DNA from: SLLW01 sp964388615
GTDB taxonomy: Bacteria; Bacteroidota; Rhodothermia; Balneolales; Natronogracilivirgulaceae
Reading direction: 5' to 3'
NCBI GenBank assembly: GCA_964388615.1
Contig: CAYMBG010000017.1
Coordinates: 1 to 33,195, forward strand
DNA: 33,195 nt
Shown here: in pieces, positions 15,727 to 24,567 of the stretch
Numbering within the stretch: position 1 is the stretch's first letter
How the letters are laid out: each line of letters starts with the position of its first letter
The notes under the pieces: generated by a model
The model's input: the letters and a program-made list of their open reading frames with translations, nothing else
Told to the model about the DNA's origin: nothing
The model's database searches: none
Position numbers and translations under genes: made by a program

Positions 15727-16821
15727 GATAGTCATCAGTAAAATCGCCTCGGGTGTCTCCTTGCTGAAACCTTTTATTGCTTTATCGGCATCCAAAAGGG
15801 TTTCAAAGAGTCCCGGGCAAACACCCAGCGGATAATTGCGACCGGCCCGGTTTAATTTTTTGAAGTAAAAGGTGCTGTTGACCCCAACCTGTTCACGAAT
15901 CTGATCCGGAGACAGTCCTTTGCGGTTCAGCCGCTGAATATGCCAGATCTTTCCAAAGCTCGCGTACAAGAAACCGATCATTTTAATCACTTCTCCTGCA
16001 GGCGATTCCGCTTTTGTGATCATTTGTTGTGCGATAAACATCGCTTTTTCTCTTTGACGTTCCATAAGGGCATCCGAGAACTCGAACATGGTATATTCTC
16101 TTGAAAGACCAACAACCTCACGAACATCCTTCTCGGATATCGCACGATCCCCTTCCCGGTAGGTTGATAGCTTTTCGATTTCCACGGTCAACTGTTGAAG
16201 ATTATTACCTACATGATATGCCAATAACTGGATGGCTGTATCGGCTATCTCCAGTTGGTGCTCCGTTTTTGCCCAATCCGTAATCCACTGTTGCAAGCGA
16301 TAATCCGGTACCGGCTCAAAAGTTTGAGAGGTAACCCGTTCACTTTTCTTCAGTGCTTTCCCAATTTTTGTTGTGGAGGCGGGACGCTTTTCATTAACAA
16401 GAATTAAGAGGGTCGTTGGATTCGGCTGATTGAGATAAGAAACCAGATCTTCGACATGGCCACTTCCACCTGCAGTGCTTCCAGGCGCGTTATCGTCATC
16501 GTTCTCCTGTCCGGTGATGTTTTGTCCCGGATTCTTGGAGAATATTTTCATAAACTCACGGACAATCACAACCCGTTTCTCTGCCATCATGGGAAAACTT
16601 CTGCAGATACCGATCAGATTCTCTATGGTCAGGTCCTGTCCATAGAGAATGTCCAGGTTAAAATCTTTTGACTCCTCCGGTATAAGGGCAATTGCAGCAT
16701 CCTGCAGACGATCCAGGAAAAAAGACTCCTCTCCAAAGATCCCGTATACCGGCTTTGTATTATTTTCCTCAAACTCTTTAAGCAGAGCCCTGTAGTGTTC
16801 AAGACTCGATGATTTTGCCAT
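15709..16821 (-). CDS. holA: DNA polymerase III subunit delta
   Basis: Clamp-loader subunit that opens the beta sliding clamp during replication. The 370-residue sequence fits HolA along its length. An N-terminal AAA+-like domain starts with YRALLKEFEENNTKPVYGIFGEESFFLDRL, where the P-loop is degenerate as usual in delta. It is followed by GICRSFPMMAEKRVVIVREF, then LLILVNEKRPASTTKIGKALKK, and then the helical part with LLAYHVGNNLQQLTVEIEKL and a C-terminal collar-like region. An acidic, glycine-rich insert (DDDNAPGSTAGGSG, around residues 110-125) is probably a flexible loop. It follows asnS by 133 bp on the same strand. Confidence 0.92.
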   Translation of the reverse strand: MAKSSSLEHYRALLKEFEENNTKPVYGIFGEESFFLDRLQDAAIALIPEESKDFNLDILYGQDLTIENLIGICRSFPMMAEKRVVIVREFMKIFSKNPGQNITGQENDDDNAPGSTAGGSGHVEDLVSYLNQPNPTTLLILVNEKRPASTTKIGKALKKSERVTSQTFEPVPDYRLQQWITDWAKTEHQLEIADTAIQLLAYHVGNNLQQLTVEIEKLSTYREGDRAISEKDVREVVGLSREYTMFEFSDALMERQREKAMFIAQQMITKAESPAGEVIKMIGFLYASFGKIWHIQRLNRKGLSPDQIREQVGVNSTFYFKKLNRAGRNYPLGVCPGLFETLLDADKAIKGFSKETPEAILLMTIKKITG

Positions 16822-16954
16822 GGTGATTTACACCCCACTCATTCTTGATCTTTCAATTGCTGCATGTTCTCAGGAATACCATATTCAGGATACAGCGGAG
16901 GAGTACATTCCTTCACTTTCCGCTATTGGAATCATAATCAATGTCATCTGAAAT

Positions 16955-18448
16955 CTACGGGTATAAACGGCCCATCATCCTTGGAAACGGTATGGTCTCA
17001 CGCACATGCTTAAGCCCGCACAACCAAGCCACCGTACGCTCCAGCCCAAGACCGAATCCGGAGTGTGGAACGGAGCCAAATCTTCTCAAATCCAAATACC
17101 AGCGAAATTGCTCCTCTGACAAACGGTGTTCCTGAAGCCGCATTTTCAGGGTTTCCAGATCCTCTTCTCGTTGCCCCCCTCCTATGATCTCACCATATCC
17201 TTCTGGCGCCAACATATCAACGCCAAGTGCGATTTTTTCATTTTCCGGGTCCCTTTTCATATAAAATGCCTTTATCTCCGCCGGATAACCATAAACCATT
17301 ACCGGAGTCTGCTCGTCCATGGTAAGTAACGTTTCATCACTGCCGCCAAAATCTTCTCCCCATTTCTTATTCAATGCAGATTTTTTCCAAACAGGGATAT
17401 TTCTCAAATCTTCCTCGATCTGATCAAGTCGTGCATTTATCTCGCCGCGCCTGCGATCAATCTGAAACTTTCGTCCCTTTTTAGCCTGACCAAACTCATC
17501 ATCCAATTGCGACAACTCCTCTCTAAGCTCTCCGGCCTCCGTTTCACGTTCAGATGCCATTTGATCCAGCTTTTGCTGCATCTGTGATGATTGGAGCCGT
17601 TCTACCGCCTCTGTGTAGCTGATTCTTGGGAAAGGTTTCCGGATTTGTTCCAGAGCCTGGAGATCACGCTCGAGCACTTGCAGCTCGGAACTGTTTTTAT
17701 CAATCACCTCAGATACGATAAAACTTACCATTTCCTCAGCCAAATCCATGTTCATCTGGAGATCGAAGAAGGCCATTTCAGGTTCGATCATCCAGAATTC
17801 CGTAAGATGGCGCCGGGTCTTGCTCTTTTCCGCACGGAAAGTGGGTCCAAAGGTATAGATTTTTCCGTGCGCCATGGCCATTGCCTCACCATAAAGCTGG
17901 CCTGATTGTGTAAGGTAGGCTTTACGGTCAAAATAATCGGTCTCGAAAAGATTCGTAGTACCCTCCGCCGCATTTCCGGTAAAAATTGGAGCATCCATCT
18001 GTATAAATCCGCGCTCCTGGAAAAAGCGGTGAACAGCATATATAATCGTGTTACGAACACGCATGGCAGCCCACTGCTTACGGCTGCGCAGCCAGAGATG
18101 GCGATGTTCCATCAAAAACTCTACACCATGCTCCTTGGGCGTGATCGGATACTCCTCCGCTTGAGAAATGGTTGTAAGTGTGGTGACGTGCAATTCATAA
18201 CCACCTGTGCTGCGGTCATCCGCCTTCACCATGCCGGTTATTTCCAATGCACTTTCCTGTTGAAGTTCTTGGGCCTCTTGCCAGACTTTTTCCGGCACAT
18301 CATCCCGGGCCACAATCGTCTGGCAAAGTCCGGTGCCATCACGGACAATGATAAAAACCAGTTTTTTACTGGTCCGGATATTGTAAACCCAGCCTTTCAA
18401 TGTAGCCTGGCGGCCATCATACTCAGAAATATTATTGATATATACCAT
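16955..18448 (-). CDS. asnS: Asparagine--tRNA ligase
   Basis: Charges tRNA-Asn. 497 residues: an N-terminal OB-fold anticodon-binding domain (GRQATLKGWVYNIRTSKKLVFIIVRDGTG), and a class II catalytic core with TTNLFETDYFDRKAYLTQSGQLYGE, motif 2 FRAEKSKTRRHLTEFWMIEPE (about 204-224) and motif 3 GFGLGLERTVAWL near the C terminus, ending in IPFPRMMGRLYP. These assign it to AsnRS rather than AspRS. It is longer than the E. coli enzyme (466) because residues of about 287-358 form a strongly charged, probably coiled-coil insertion (ERETEAGELREELSQLDDEF and following). The gene lies 37 bp after the M16 peptidase gene. Confidence 0.95.
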   Translation of the reverse strand: MVYINNISEYDGRQATLKGWVYNIRTSKKLVFIIVRDGTGLCQTIVARDDVPEKVWQEAQELQQESALEITGMVKADDRSTGGYELHVTTLTTISQAEEYPITPKEHGVEFLMEHRHLWLRSRKQWAAMRVRNTIIYAVHRFFQERGFIQMDAPIFTGNAAEGTTNLFETDYFDRKAYLTQSGQLYGEAMAMAHGKIYTFGPTFRAEKSKTRRHLTEFWMIEPEMAFFDLQMNMDLAEEMVSFIVSEVIDKNSSELQVLERDLQALEQIRKPFPRISYTEAVERLQSSQMQQKLDQMASERETEAGELREELSQLDDEFGQAKKGRKFQIDRRRGEINARLDQIEEDLRNIPVWKKSALNKKWGEDFGGSDETLLTMDEQTPVMVYGYPAEIKAFYMKRDPENEKIALGVDMLAPEGYGEIIGGGQREEDLETLKMRLQEHRLSEEQFRWYLDLRRFGSVPHSGFGLGLERTVAWLCGLKHVRETIPFPRMMGRLYP

Positions 18449-18485
18449 GGATATTTTACATCATTGTTATTCAGATCCCGGACAC

Positions 18486-19924
18486 TCAGTTCGATCCTTC
18501 CTGTATCGTGTCTTCTGTGGTCGACCCCTCATTTTCCGGCATCAGAACCGTTTCGGTCATTTCATCTTCATCAAAAAAAGTATCACAAAGATCGCGAATT
18601 TGTCCGGCATCTGCACGATCAATTTCCGCCACAAGTTCGTCAAGTGTAACATACCGCTCATAATAGACTTCACTTTTCGCCAGCCGGGTCATCCTGTTGC
18701 TCATACTCTCCTGCGATAACAACAGTTTGCCCTTGAGTTGTGATTTCGCCTCATCCAATTCTTTGCCGGGAATGGGCTGCTGGCGGAGTGATCGAAGTTC
18801 GGTCAAAACCAACTCTCTCATATGATCCACATATGCACGATCGGTACCGGCGTAGATTCCAAAAATTCCACTGTCCCGAAAGGCCTCCATGAAAGATTGA
18901 ATGTGATAACAGTAGCCGTACTTTTCGCGGATATTCTGATTAAGCCTGGAACTCATTCCGGAGCCAAGGACTGTATTGGCAAGAAGAAGTTTATAGCGAT
19001 CATCATCCACAGCAGATAACGCCCTGCGTCCAAGCATGAAATGCGTCTGCTNNNNNNNNNNNNNNNNNNNNNNNNNNNNNNNNNNNNNNNNNNNNNNNNN
19101 NNNNNNNNNNNNNNNNNNNNNNNNNNNNNNNNNNNNNNNNNNNNNNNNNNNCGATCATCATCCACAGCAGATAACGCCCTGCGTCCAAGCATGAAATGCG
19201 TCTGCTCAATGGGGCGCTTCAAAACGGTCTTAGTGGGCACATAATCAGTCATCGGTTGATCTCCGTTGGGGCGGGCATGGACTTCCGGCGACTCAAAATA
19301 TTGCTCGACCAATTCAACTACACGGTCGTGATCAGCGTTACCAGCCACGGCGATAATAACATTTGATGGATGGTATTGCTCTTTGAGGTAACCAAACAGA
19401 TCCTTTTGCTGAAATGCGTTTACCGTAGATTCATACCCGATAATCGGCCTTCCCAATGGATGAGGTTGAAACAATTTTTTGTGAAACTCCTCAAAAACAT
19501 AATCTTCCGGATTATCACGGTACATTTTCATCTCCTCGATGACCACCTTCTTCTCTTTTTCGATCTCATCCTCAGGAAAGCGGGAATGCAACACCATGTC
19601 CGTAAGTACATCCAATGCCGTTTCAAGCTCAGAATCCAGACACCGGGCATAGTAACAGGTTAACTCCGGAGAAGTGAAGGCATTGAGATATCCACCCACA
19701 GCCTCCATACTCTGGGCAATGTCATAGGGAGATCTCCGCTCGGTTCCCTTGAATAGCATGTGTTCCAGGAAATGGGTGATACCGGCCTGGCTCTCTTTCT
19801 CGTGCCGGCTACCGGTTTTTACCCATATACCAGCGGAGAGACTACGAACTGTTTTTATGGTTTCGGTAACAATTCGTAGTCCATTTGAAAGCGTGGTCTT
19901 CCGAATGCGGTCAGGTGAACTCAT
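18486..19924 (-). CDS. M16-family zinc peptidase (processing-peptidase-like; interrupted by an artificial gap)
   Basis: A pitrilysin-family metallopeptidase of the type encoded next to pnp in many bacteria (YmxG/MPP-beta-like). The inverted zinc motif HFLEH (His51, Glu54, His55) is followed about 76 residues later by VVIEEMKMY with the third ligand (Glu131), so the active site is complete. The second M16 half is present after residue 230 (TVLGSGMSSRLNQNIREKYGYCY). As printed, the gene is split by 100 N; the 55 bp at 18997-19051 reappear at 19152-19206, and removing 155 positions gives one frame of 427 residues, a normal length. Substrate unknown. It is 37 bp before asnS, and a strong terminator separates it from pnp, so it likely has its own promoter in 19925-19988. 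Confidence 0.93.
18997..19206. other. Artificial scaffold gap: 100 N flanked by identical 55-bp contig ends
   Basis: Positions 18997-19051 and 19152-19206 are identical over 55 bases, on either side of exactly 100 N (19052-19151). Deleting one copy plus the Ns restores the M16 peptidase frame. Same signature and same repeat length as the gap in aguB. Confidence 0.93.
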
Positions 19925-19988
19925 AGTACAATAATTCTCGAATTAGGGATTGACTTACCATGGAAACGGGCGTCTGGTCAGGCGCCTC

Positions 19989-20026
19989 AAAAAAAAAGCG
20001 TCGCCTGATAAGTGACGACGCTTTTT
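19989..20026 (-). terminator. Intrinsic terminator after pnp
   Basis: An 11-bp perfect stem, AAAAAGCGTCG (19993-20003) with CGACGCTTTTT (20016-20026), around a 12-nt loop. On the minus strand it is followed by a run of nine T (19997-19989). It lies 73 bp past the pnp stop and 65 bp before the M16 start, so it ends the rpsO-pnp transcript. Confidence 0.88.
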
Positions 20027-20098
20027 AAAAAAATCAGGTCAGGTGAATCCAATGTAATGACAATTCATACAAAAAAATCACCAAACCCGGGAAACAGA

Positions 20099-22204
20099 TT
20101 AGCTTTCCTCTTTGGGGATCAATGCTTTGCGGGACAGGCGAAGTTTTCCGCCATCTTCCACCTTAAGCAACATGACCTCGATCTCTTCCCCTTCCGAAAG
20201 CACGTCGGTCACTTTGTTGATCCTCTTGTGATCAAGCTCCGAGATGTGAAGCAGTCCGTCACGTCCCGGCATAATCTCCACAAAAGCACCATACTCCTTA
20301 ATGGAACGCACCGTACCGGTGTAGATCTCACCCTCCTCCAGATCTCCGGTTATACCTTTGATCTTCTGGACAGCGGCATCAATTTTCTCCTTGGTATCAC
20401 CGGATATCGTAACAACGCCTTTGTTACCGACTTCCTCAATCATCACTTCAGCGCCACTTTCCCGCTGAATGGACTGGATCACTTTTCCACCCGGCCCGAT
20501 GATTCCGCCGATTTGATCGGAGTCAACCTCCAACTTCACAAAGGCTGGTGCGTATTCAGATACCTCTTCACGGGGTTTGGATATGGTTTCCGACATCCGC
20601 TCCAGGATATGCATCCGTCCCTTGCGGGCTTGTTGTAAAGCTTCGACCATTACTTCATAGGAAATACCTTTGACCTTGATATCCATCTGACAGGCGGTAA
20701 TACCATCCGAAGTTCCCGTTACCTTAAAGTCCATATCTCCCATATGATCTTCTTCTCCCTGGATGTCAGACAAAACAACTTGTTTGTCGTCTCCAACGAT
20801 CATACCCATGGCGATTCCCGCAACAGGTTTTTTCAAAGGCACACCTGCATCCATCAGTGCCATGGATCCGCTACAAACCGATGCCATAGAGGAAGAACCA
20901 TTCGATTCCAGTACATCTGAAACAACACGGATGGTGTAATCAAAATCATCTGTGGATGGAACCAACCGTTTCAAGGCACGCTCGGCAAGATTACCATGAC
21001 CGATTTCACGACGGGATACCCCGCGCATCATTTTCACCTCACCGGTACAGTAGGGTGGAAAGTTGTAATCGAGCATGAATCGCTTGGCATCACTGTAAAA
21101 CAAGGTGTCGATCATCTGTTCATCCCGCTTGGTCCCAAGAGTAACCGATGCCATAGCCTGAGTTTCACCCCGCGTAAATATTGCGGAGCCGTGCGTGCGG
21201 GGAAGATAGCCGACCTCGGTCCAGATGGGACGAATCTCATCGGGCTTGCGACCGTCAATACGCTGCTCTTCTTCAAGCAGAACTTTGCGCATGGCTTCCT
21301 TCTGAATCATGTAGCAAACCTCGGAGATATCCTCTTCCTGCTCCGGAAACTCCTCCGAAAGTTGTTCCTTGGCCTCTGTTCGCAGCTCCTTACAGCCTTT
21401 TCCATAATCTTTCTTGGACAGCTTTTGGCGACTGATCTCAATAAAGCGATCCGTAACCAATTCACGAACTTTGGACTCCAGCTCACCGGTGATCGTGGAT
21501 TCGGGATCATCCCACTTCTCTTTACCAAACTCTTCCCGTAAATCCAGTTGAAACTGGCAAAGTTTCTTGATCGCTTCATGAGCCTGACGAATCGCGTCAA
21601 CCATATCCTCTTCAGAACATTCGTCCATCTCGCCCTCGACCATGACCACACTTTCGAGTGTGCCACCAACAATCATCTCAATGTCCGATGCTTTCAGCTC
21701 GGTTACCGTCGGATTAATCACAATTTCACCATTGACCCTTGCCACCCTAACCTGTGCCATAGGTCCTTCAAATGGTATATCGGATATCGTAAGAGACAAC
21801 GATGCGGCAACCGCACCAATAACATCACCGTCATTTTCTCCGTCGGAGGAAAAAACCTGATTGATCACTTGTGTTTCATTCATGAAACCATCCGGAAAAA
21901 GCGGGCGAATCGTTCGGTCTACTAATCGTGCAGACAGAATCTCTTTCTCGGAAGGGCGGCCCTCTCTTTTGATGAAGCCACCGGGAAATTTACCACCGGC
22001 TGCAAAAGTCTCTTTAAATTCAACCGTCAACGGAAAAAATGGTTGCCCGGGACGGGCTTCACTGGCAGCAGTAGCCGTTGACATTACCACCGTGTCCCCT
22101 ATGCGAACAAAGGAACTTCCATTTGCCTGTTTGGCCAGTCGTCCGATATCTACGGACATCTCTTTGCCTGGTGCGTATTCAATCTTTCTAAAATCAGCTT
22201 TCAT
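20099..22204 (-). CDS. pnp: Polynucleotide phosphorylase
   Basis: Phosphate-dependent 3'-to-5' exoribonuclease that degrades mRNA to nucleoside diphosphates and can add tails. The 701-residue protein has the full layout: a first RNase PH domain (start ADFRKIEYAPGKEMSVDIGRLAKQANGS), a linker helical domain, a second RNase PH domain (EVGYLPRTHGSAIFTRGETQA, then SVCSGSMALMDAGVPLKKPVAGIAMG with catalytic-site residues), a KH domain (IGGIIGPGGKVIQSIQ) and an S1 domain (YTGTVRSIKEYGAFVEI, GRDGLLHISEL). E. coli PNPase has 711 residues. It follows rpsO by 160 bp, the classical arrangement, with a hairpin between them. Confidence 0.97.
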   Translation of the reverse strand: MKADFRKIEYAPGKEMSVDIGRLAKQANGSSFVRIGDTVVMSTATAASEARPGQPFFPLTVEFKETFAAGGKFPGGFIKREGRPSEKEILSARLVDRTIRPLFPDGFMNETQVINQVFSSDGENDGDVIGAVAASLSLTISDIPFEGPMAQVRVARVNGEIVINPTVTELKASDIEMIVGGTLESVVMVEGEMDECSEEDMVDAIRQAHEAIKKLCQFQLDLREEFGKEKWDDPESTITGELESKVRELVTDRFIEISRQKLSKKDYGKGCKELRTEAKEQLSEEFPEQEEDISEVCYMIQKEAMRKVLLEEEQRIDGRKPDEIRPIWTEVGYLPRTHGSAIFTRGETQAMASVTLGTKRDEQMIDTLFYSDAKRFMLDYNFPPYCTGEVKMMRGVSRREIGHGNLAERALKRLVPSTDDFDYTIRVVSDVLESNGSSSMASVCSGSMALMDAGVPLKKPVAGIAMGMIVGDDKQVVLSDIQGEEDHMGDMDFKVTGTSDGITACQMDIKVKGISYEVMVEALQQARKGRMHILERMSETISKPREEVSEYAPAFVKLEVDSDQIGGIIGPGGKVIQSIQRESGAEVMIEEVGNKGVVTISGDTKEKIDAAVQKIKGITGDLEEGEIYTGTVRSIKEYGAFVEIMPGRDGLLHISELDHKRINKVTDVLSEGEEIEVMLLKVEDGGKLRLSRKALIPKEES

Positions 22205-22332
22205 ATTTTGTCTATTCTTCTTTCTTCGTTTGCGTGCAATACAATAAACGGGGGGATCTTATCCCATGAAATGTAAAAGGCCTGAAAAACAACTACCCGG
22301 ATATTGAAATCTTAAATAGGCTTTTATACAAC

Positions 22333-22357
22333 AAAGGCACGAGAATGTCGTGCCTTT
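22333..22357 (-). terminator. Hairpin between rpsO and pnp
   Basis: A 10-bp perfect stem, AAAGGCACGA (22333-22342) with TCGTGCCTTT (22348-22357), and a 5-nt loop, starting 8 bp past the rpsO stop. On the minus strand the tail after the stem is TTTGTTGT, not a pure T run, so termination is probably partial. In E. coli a terminator and RNase processing sites occupy the same place between rpsO and pnp. Confidence 0.6.
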
Positions 22358-22364
22358 TGCGGGG

Positions 22365-22634
22365 TTATTTACGAATACCCAATTTCTTGATCAATGTTCG
22401 GTATCCTTCAATATCCTTTTTCATCACATAATTGAGCAGGCGACGGCGTTTACCGACCAAACGCAACAACCCGAGTCGGGTTGAGTGATCTTTTCTGTGT
22501 GATTTAAGATGATCGGTAAGCCTGTTGATACGCTCGGTAAAAAGTGCAATCTGAGCTTCCGGTGAACCGGTATCGTCACTTGAATTACCGTATTTCTTAA
22601 ATATCTCCTTCTTTTCTTCTGTTGTAATATTCAT
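22365..22634 (-). CDS. rpsO: 30S ribosomal protein S15
   Basis: Primary 16S rRNA-binding protein of the small-subunit platform. At 89 residues it is exactly the usual length, with the conserved GSPEAQIALFTERINRLTDHLKSHRKDHSTR block, then LLRLVGKRRRLLNYV and a basic C terminus. The ATG at 22634 has a good ribosome-binding site, GGAG (22643-22646 on the minus strand) 8 bp upstream. S15 represses its own translation in several bacteria by binding leader RNA. Confidence 0.98.
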   Translation of the reverse strand: MNITTEEKKEIFKKYGNSSDDTGSPEAQIALFTERINRLTDHLKSHRKDHSTRLGLLRLVGKRRRLLNYVMKKDIEGYRTLIKKLGIRK

Positions 22635-22661
22635 GTAAAAATCTCCGCTTTAGATGTTATT

Positions 22662-22698
22662 ATGCTAAAGTAGATAGCTTGTTCAATTTAGCATTATA
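22662..22698 (-). promoter_or_regulatory. rpsO leader hairpin and -10-like TATAAT
   Basis: ATGCTAAA (22662-22669) and TTTAGCAT (22687-22694) form an 8-bp stem with a 17-nt loop, ending 28 bp upstream of the rpsO start. On the minus strand TATAAT (22693-22698) overlaps its outer edge. It could be a promoter -10 element or, if transcription starts further upstream, a structured leader; the sequence alone does not decide. Confidence 0.3.
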
Positions 22699-22802
22699 AA
22701 ATAAGCTTAAAGACGTCCATTTCCAAATCTTGCACGTTCCCGCAACCGGCCCATAGTATATCCGGACACTCAAGATTTTTACGACTACCGATCGGTTCGA
22801 TA

Positions 22803-23756
22803 TCAATAAGAAAGCCCGTTTCGGGTTCTGGCTTTTTCTTCGCACTTGCTGCGATCCCGCACCAGTTGAGCGACCAGGGGCTCAGGACCAGAAAACTTTT
22901 TTTCCCCCCTGATCCGCTCCAAAAAACGTACTTGCATATTGCTGCCATAGACGGTTTCATTAAAGTCAAACAGATGTACTTCGGGAACCACGACGGAAGA
23001 ACCATCGAACGTAGGTCTGACTCCAATATTCATCATGCCGGAATAAGTTTTTCCTTCTATATTTGCTTCTACGCAATATACACCACGTGCAGGGATCAGT
23101 TTTCCAAGATGATCGAATTGCAAATTAGCTGTTGGAAACCCAATGGTTCGTCCTCTTTGATCGCCTTTCACCACGGTACCATTCATCTCATAGGGCCGGC
23201 CCAGCATTTCTGCTGCGCCCGTGACATCCCCCTCCTGCTCAAGCATTCGCCGGATGTTGGTACTGCTGACCGTAGTATGTCTGACTTCATGTGCCTGCTC
23301 TACATAAACATGAAATCCAAGTGTTTTGGAAAGTTGTTTCAGCGTCTGGATAGAGCCGTGCCTGTCACGTCCGAAATGGTGGTCATATCCAATCACAAAG
23401 GTGTCAACACCCACTCTTTTGTAAATGTAGTCGGTTGTAAACTCCTCGGAGGAAAGCATGGAAAAGTCACGCGTGAAGGGTATGACTACCATTTGGTCAA
23501 TACCGTATTTTTGCATGATCGATGCGCGTTCCGAGAGCGTTGTTAACAACCTGATACCGGTTGTTGAGGGATGAATCACATCTCTTGGGTGGGGATCGAA
23601 GGTCACAACCACAGCAGGAGCATTCTTCTGCCTCGCCCTTTGGACAACATTTTGAATCAACGCTTGATGTCCCAAATGAACACCATCGAAAGTGCCGACG
23701 GTAACCACATTGGAACTGTTTCTCCTGTAATTTTCTATATAAACAGGTTTGCTCAT
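22803..23756 (-). CDS. ribF: Bifunctional riboflavin kinase / FAD synthetase
   Basis: Phosphorylates riboflavin to FMN and adenylylates FMN to FAD. The N-terminal adenylyltransferase domain shows VTVGTFDGVHLGHQALI, VTFDPHPRDV, IGYDHHFGRDRHGSI and the SSTNIRRML motif. The C-terminal flavokinase domain starts near GTVVKGDQRGRTIGFPTANL and continues with ARGVYCV and FDFNETVYGSNMQVRFLERIR. I prefer the ATG at 23756, giving 317 residues (the family is about 310); a TTG four codons upstream (23768) would also be in frame. The basic C-terminal tail is typical. It lies between truB and rpsO as in many bacteria. Confidence 0.95.
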   Translation of the reverse strand: MSKPVYIENYRRNSSNVVTVGTFDGVHLGHQALIQNVVQRARQKNAPAVVVTFDPHPRDVIHPSTTGIRLLTTLSERASIMQKYGIDQMVVIPFTRDFSMLSSEEFTTDYIYKRVGVDTFVIGYDHHFGRDRHGSIQTLKQLSKTLGFHVYVEQAHEVRHTTVSSTNIRRMLEQEGDVTGAAEMLGRPYEMNGTVVKGDQRGRTIGFPTANLQFDHLGKLIPARGVYCVEANIEGKTYSGMMNIGVRPTFDGSSVVVPEVHLFDFNETVYGSNMQVRFLERIRGEKKFSGPEPLVAQLVRDRSKCEEKARTRNGLSY

Positions 23757-23804
23757 TTTGACAGCCAATAACTTTGTTTAAGTAGACGTCACATATACAA
23801 CGGT

Positions 23805-24545
23805 CTATTCCGGTTTGCTATAGATCTCCCTGAGCTGTTCAATCGTCAGTGCCTGTTGCACTTGAAAAGGACCAATTGCCGTACGACGCAACTGGGATAA
23901 ATGGGCTCTGGAATCCAGAGCTATACCCAGATCATGTACCAATGTACGTATATAGGTACCTTTTCCACAAAGCACATCGAGCTCAAGTTTTCCGTGGCCA
24001 AAGGAAATGACACGAATTTCATGAACTTCTGCATCACGTGGCTCGCGTTCAACGGTTTCACCCTTTCTTGCATACGAATACAATCTTTTCCCATCTTTCC
24101 AAAGAGCGGAGTACATAGGTGGAATCTGCCTGATGACACCGGTAAACTGCTCTGAAAGGATCTTCTTTATCTCCTCTTCTCTGATATGGTCAACAGGTGC
24201 CTGTTGATCCGGTTCCGTTGCTGCATCCTGGCTGGGCGTAGAAGCCCCAAGCGTTGCTATGCCATGATAGCGTTTGGGATAAGCTTGAAACGACTCAATT
24301 GATTTGGTTGCTCTTCCGGCACAGATGATTAGCAAACCGGTAGCCAGAGGATCAAGTGTTCCGGCATGACCTGTTTTTTTTACCCTCAAACGTCCACGCA
24401 GGAATTTTACAACATCGAAGCTGCTCCAGCTGACGGGCTTGTCCACGAGAAAGACCGCTCCTTCAGAAAAATCCTGACCGGGTTCCGGGGGCTTCTGCTT
24501 ATCATAAACCGGAAAAGGTGGAAGATTGTCGAAAGCAGTACCCAT
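23805..24545 (-). CDS. truB: tRNA pseudouridine(55) synthase, short form
   Basis: Isomerises uridine 55 in the T-loop of tRNAs. The catalytic Asp lies in GHAGTLDPLATGLL; LVDKPVSWSSFDVVKFLR precedes it, and YSALWKDGKRLYSYARKGE and CGKGTYIRTLVHDLG follow. I place the start at the ATG at 24545, about 40 residues before the conserved LVDKP. An ATG at 24614 is in frame but would overlap rbfA by 47 bp and add a tail without similarity to the family. At about 246 residues it lacks the C-terminal PUA-like domain of the E. coli enzyme (314), as in other short bacterial TruB proteins. It follows rbfA by 22 bp. Confidence 0.93.
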   Translation of the reverse strand: MGTAFDNLPPFPVYDKQKPPEPGQDFSEGAVFLVDKPVSWSSFDVVKFLRGRLRVKKTGHAGTLDPLATGLLIICAGRATKSIESFQAYPKRYHGIATLGASTPSQDAATEPDQQAPVDHIREEEIKKILSEQFTGVIRQIPPMYSALWKDGKRLYSYARKGETVEREPRDAEVHEIRVISFGHGKLELDVLCGKGTYIRTLVHDLGIALDSRAHLSQLRRTAIGPFQVQQALTIEQLREIYSKPE

Positions 24546-24567
24546 ATAAACCGGCTGAATGTCAGTA

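Noticed and set aside
17906..18649. 247-codon plus-strand open frame across asnS and the M16 gene
   Set aside because: It spans two well-supported minus-strand genes and the translated protein has no domain features.
22810..22845. Hairpin with AAAGCC/GGCTTT near the end of ribF as a terminator
   Set aside because: It lies inside the ribF coding sequence, the alternative stems compete, and the T tail on the minus strand is interrupted.
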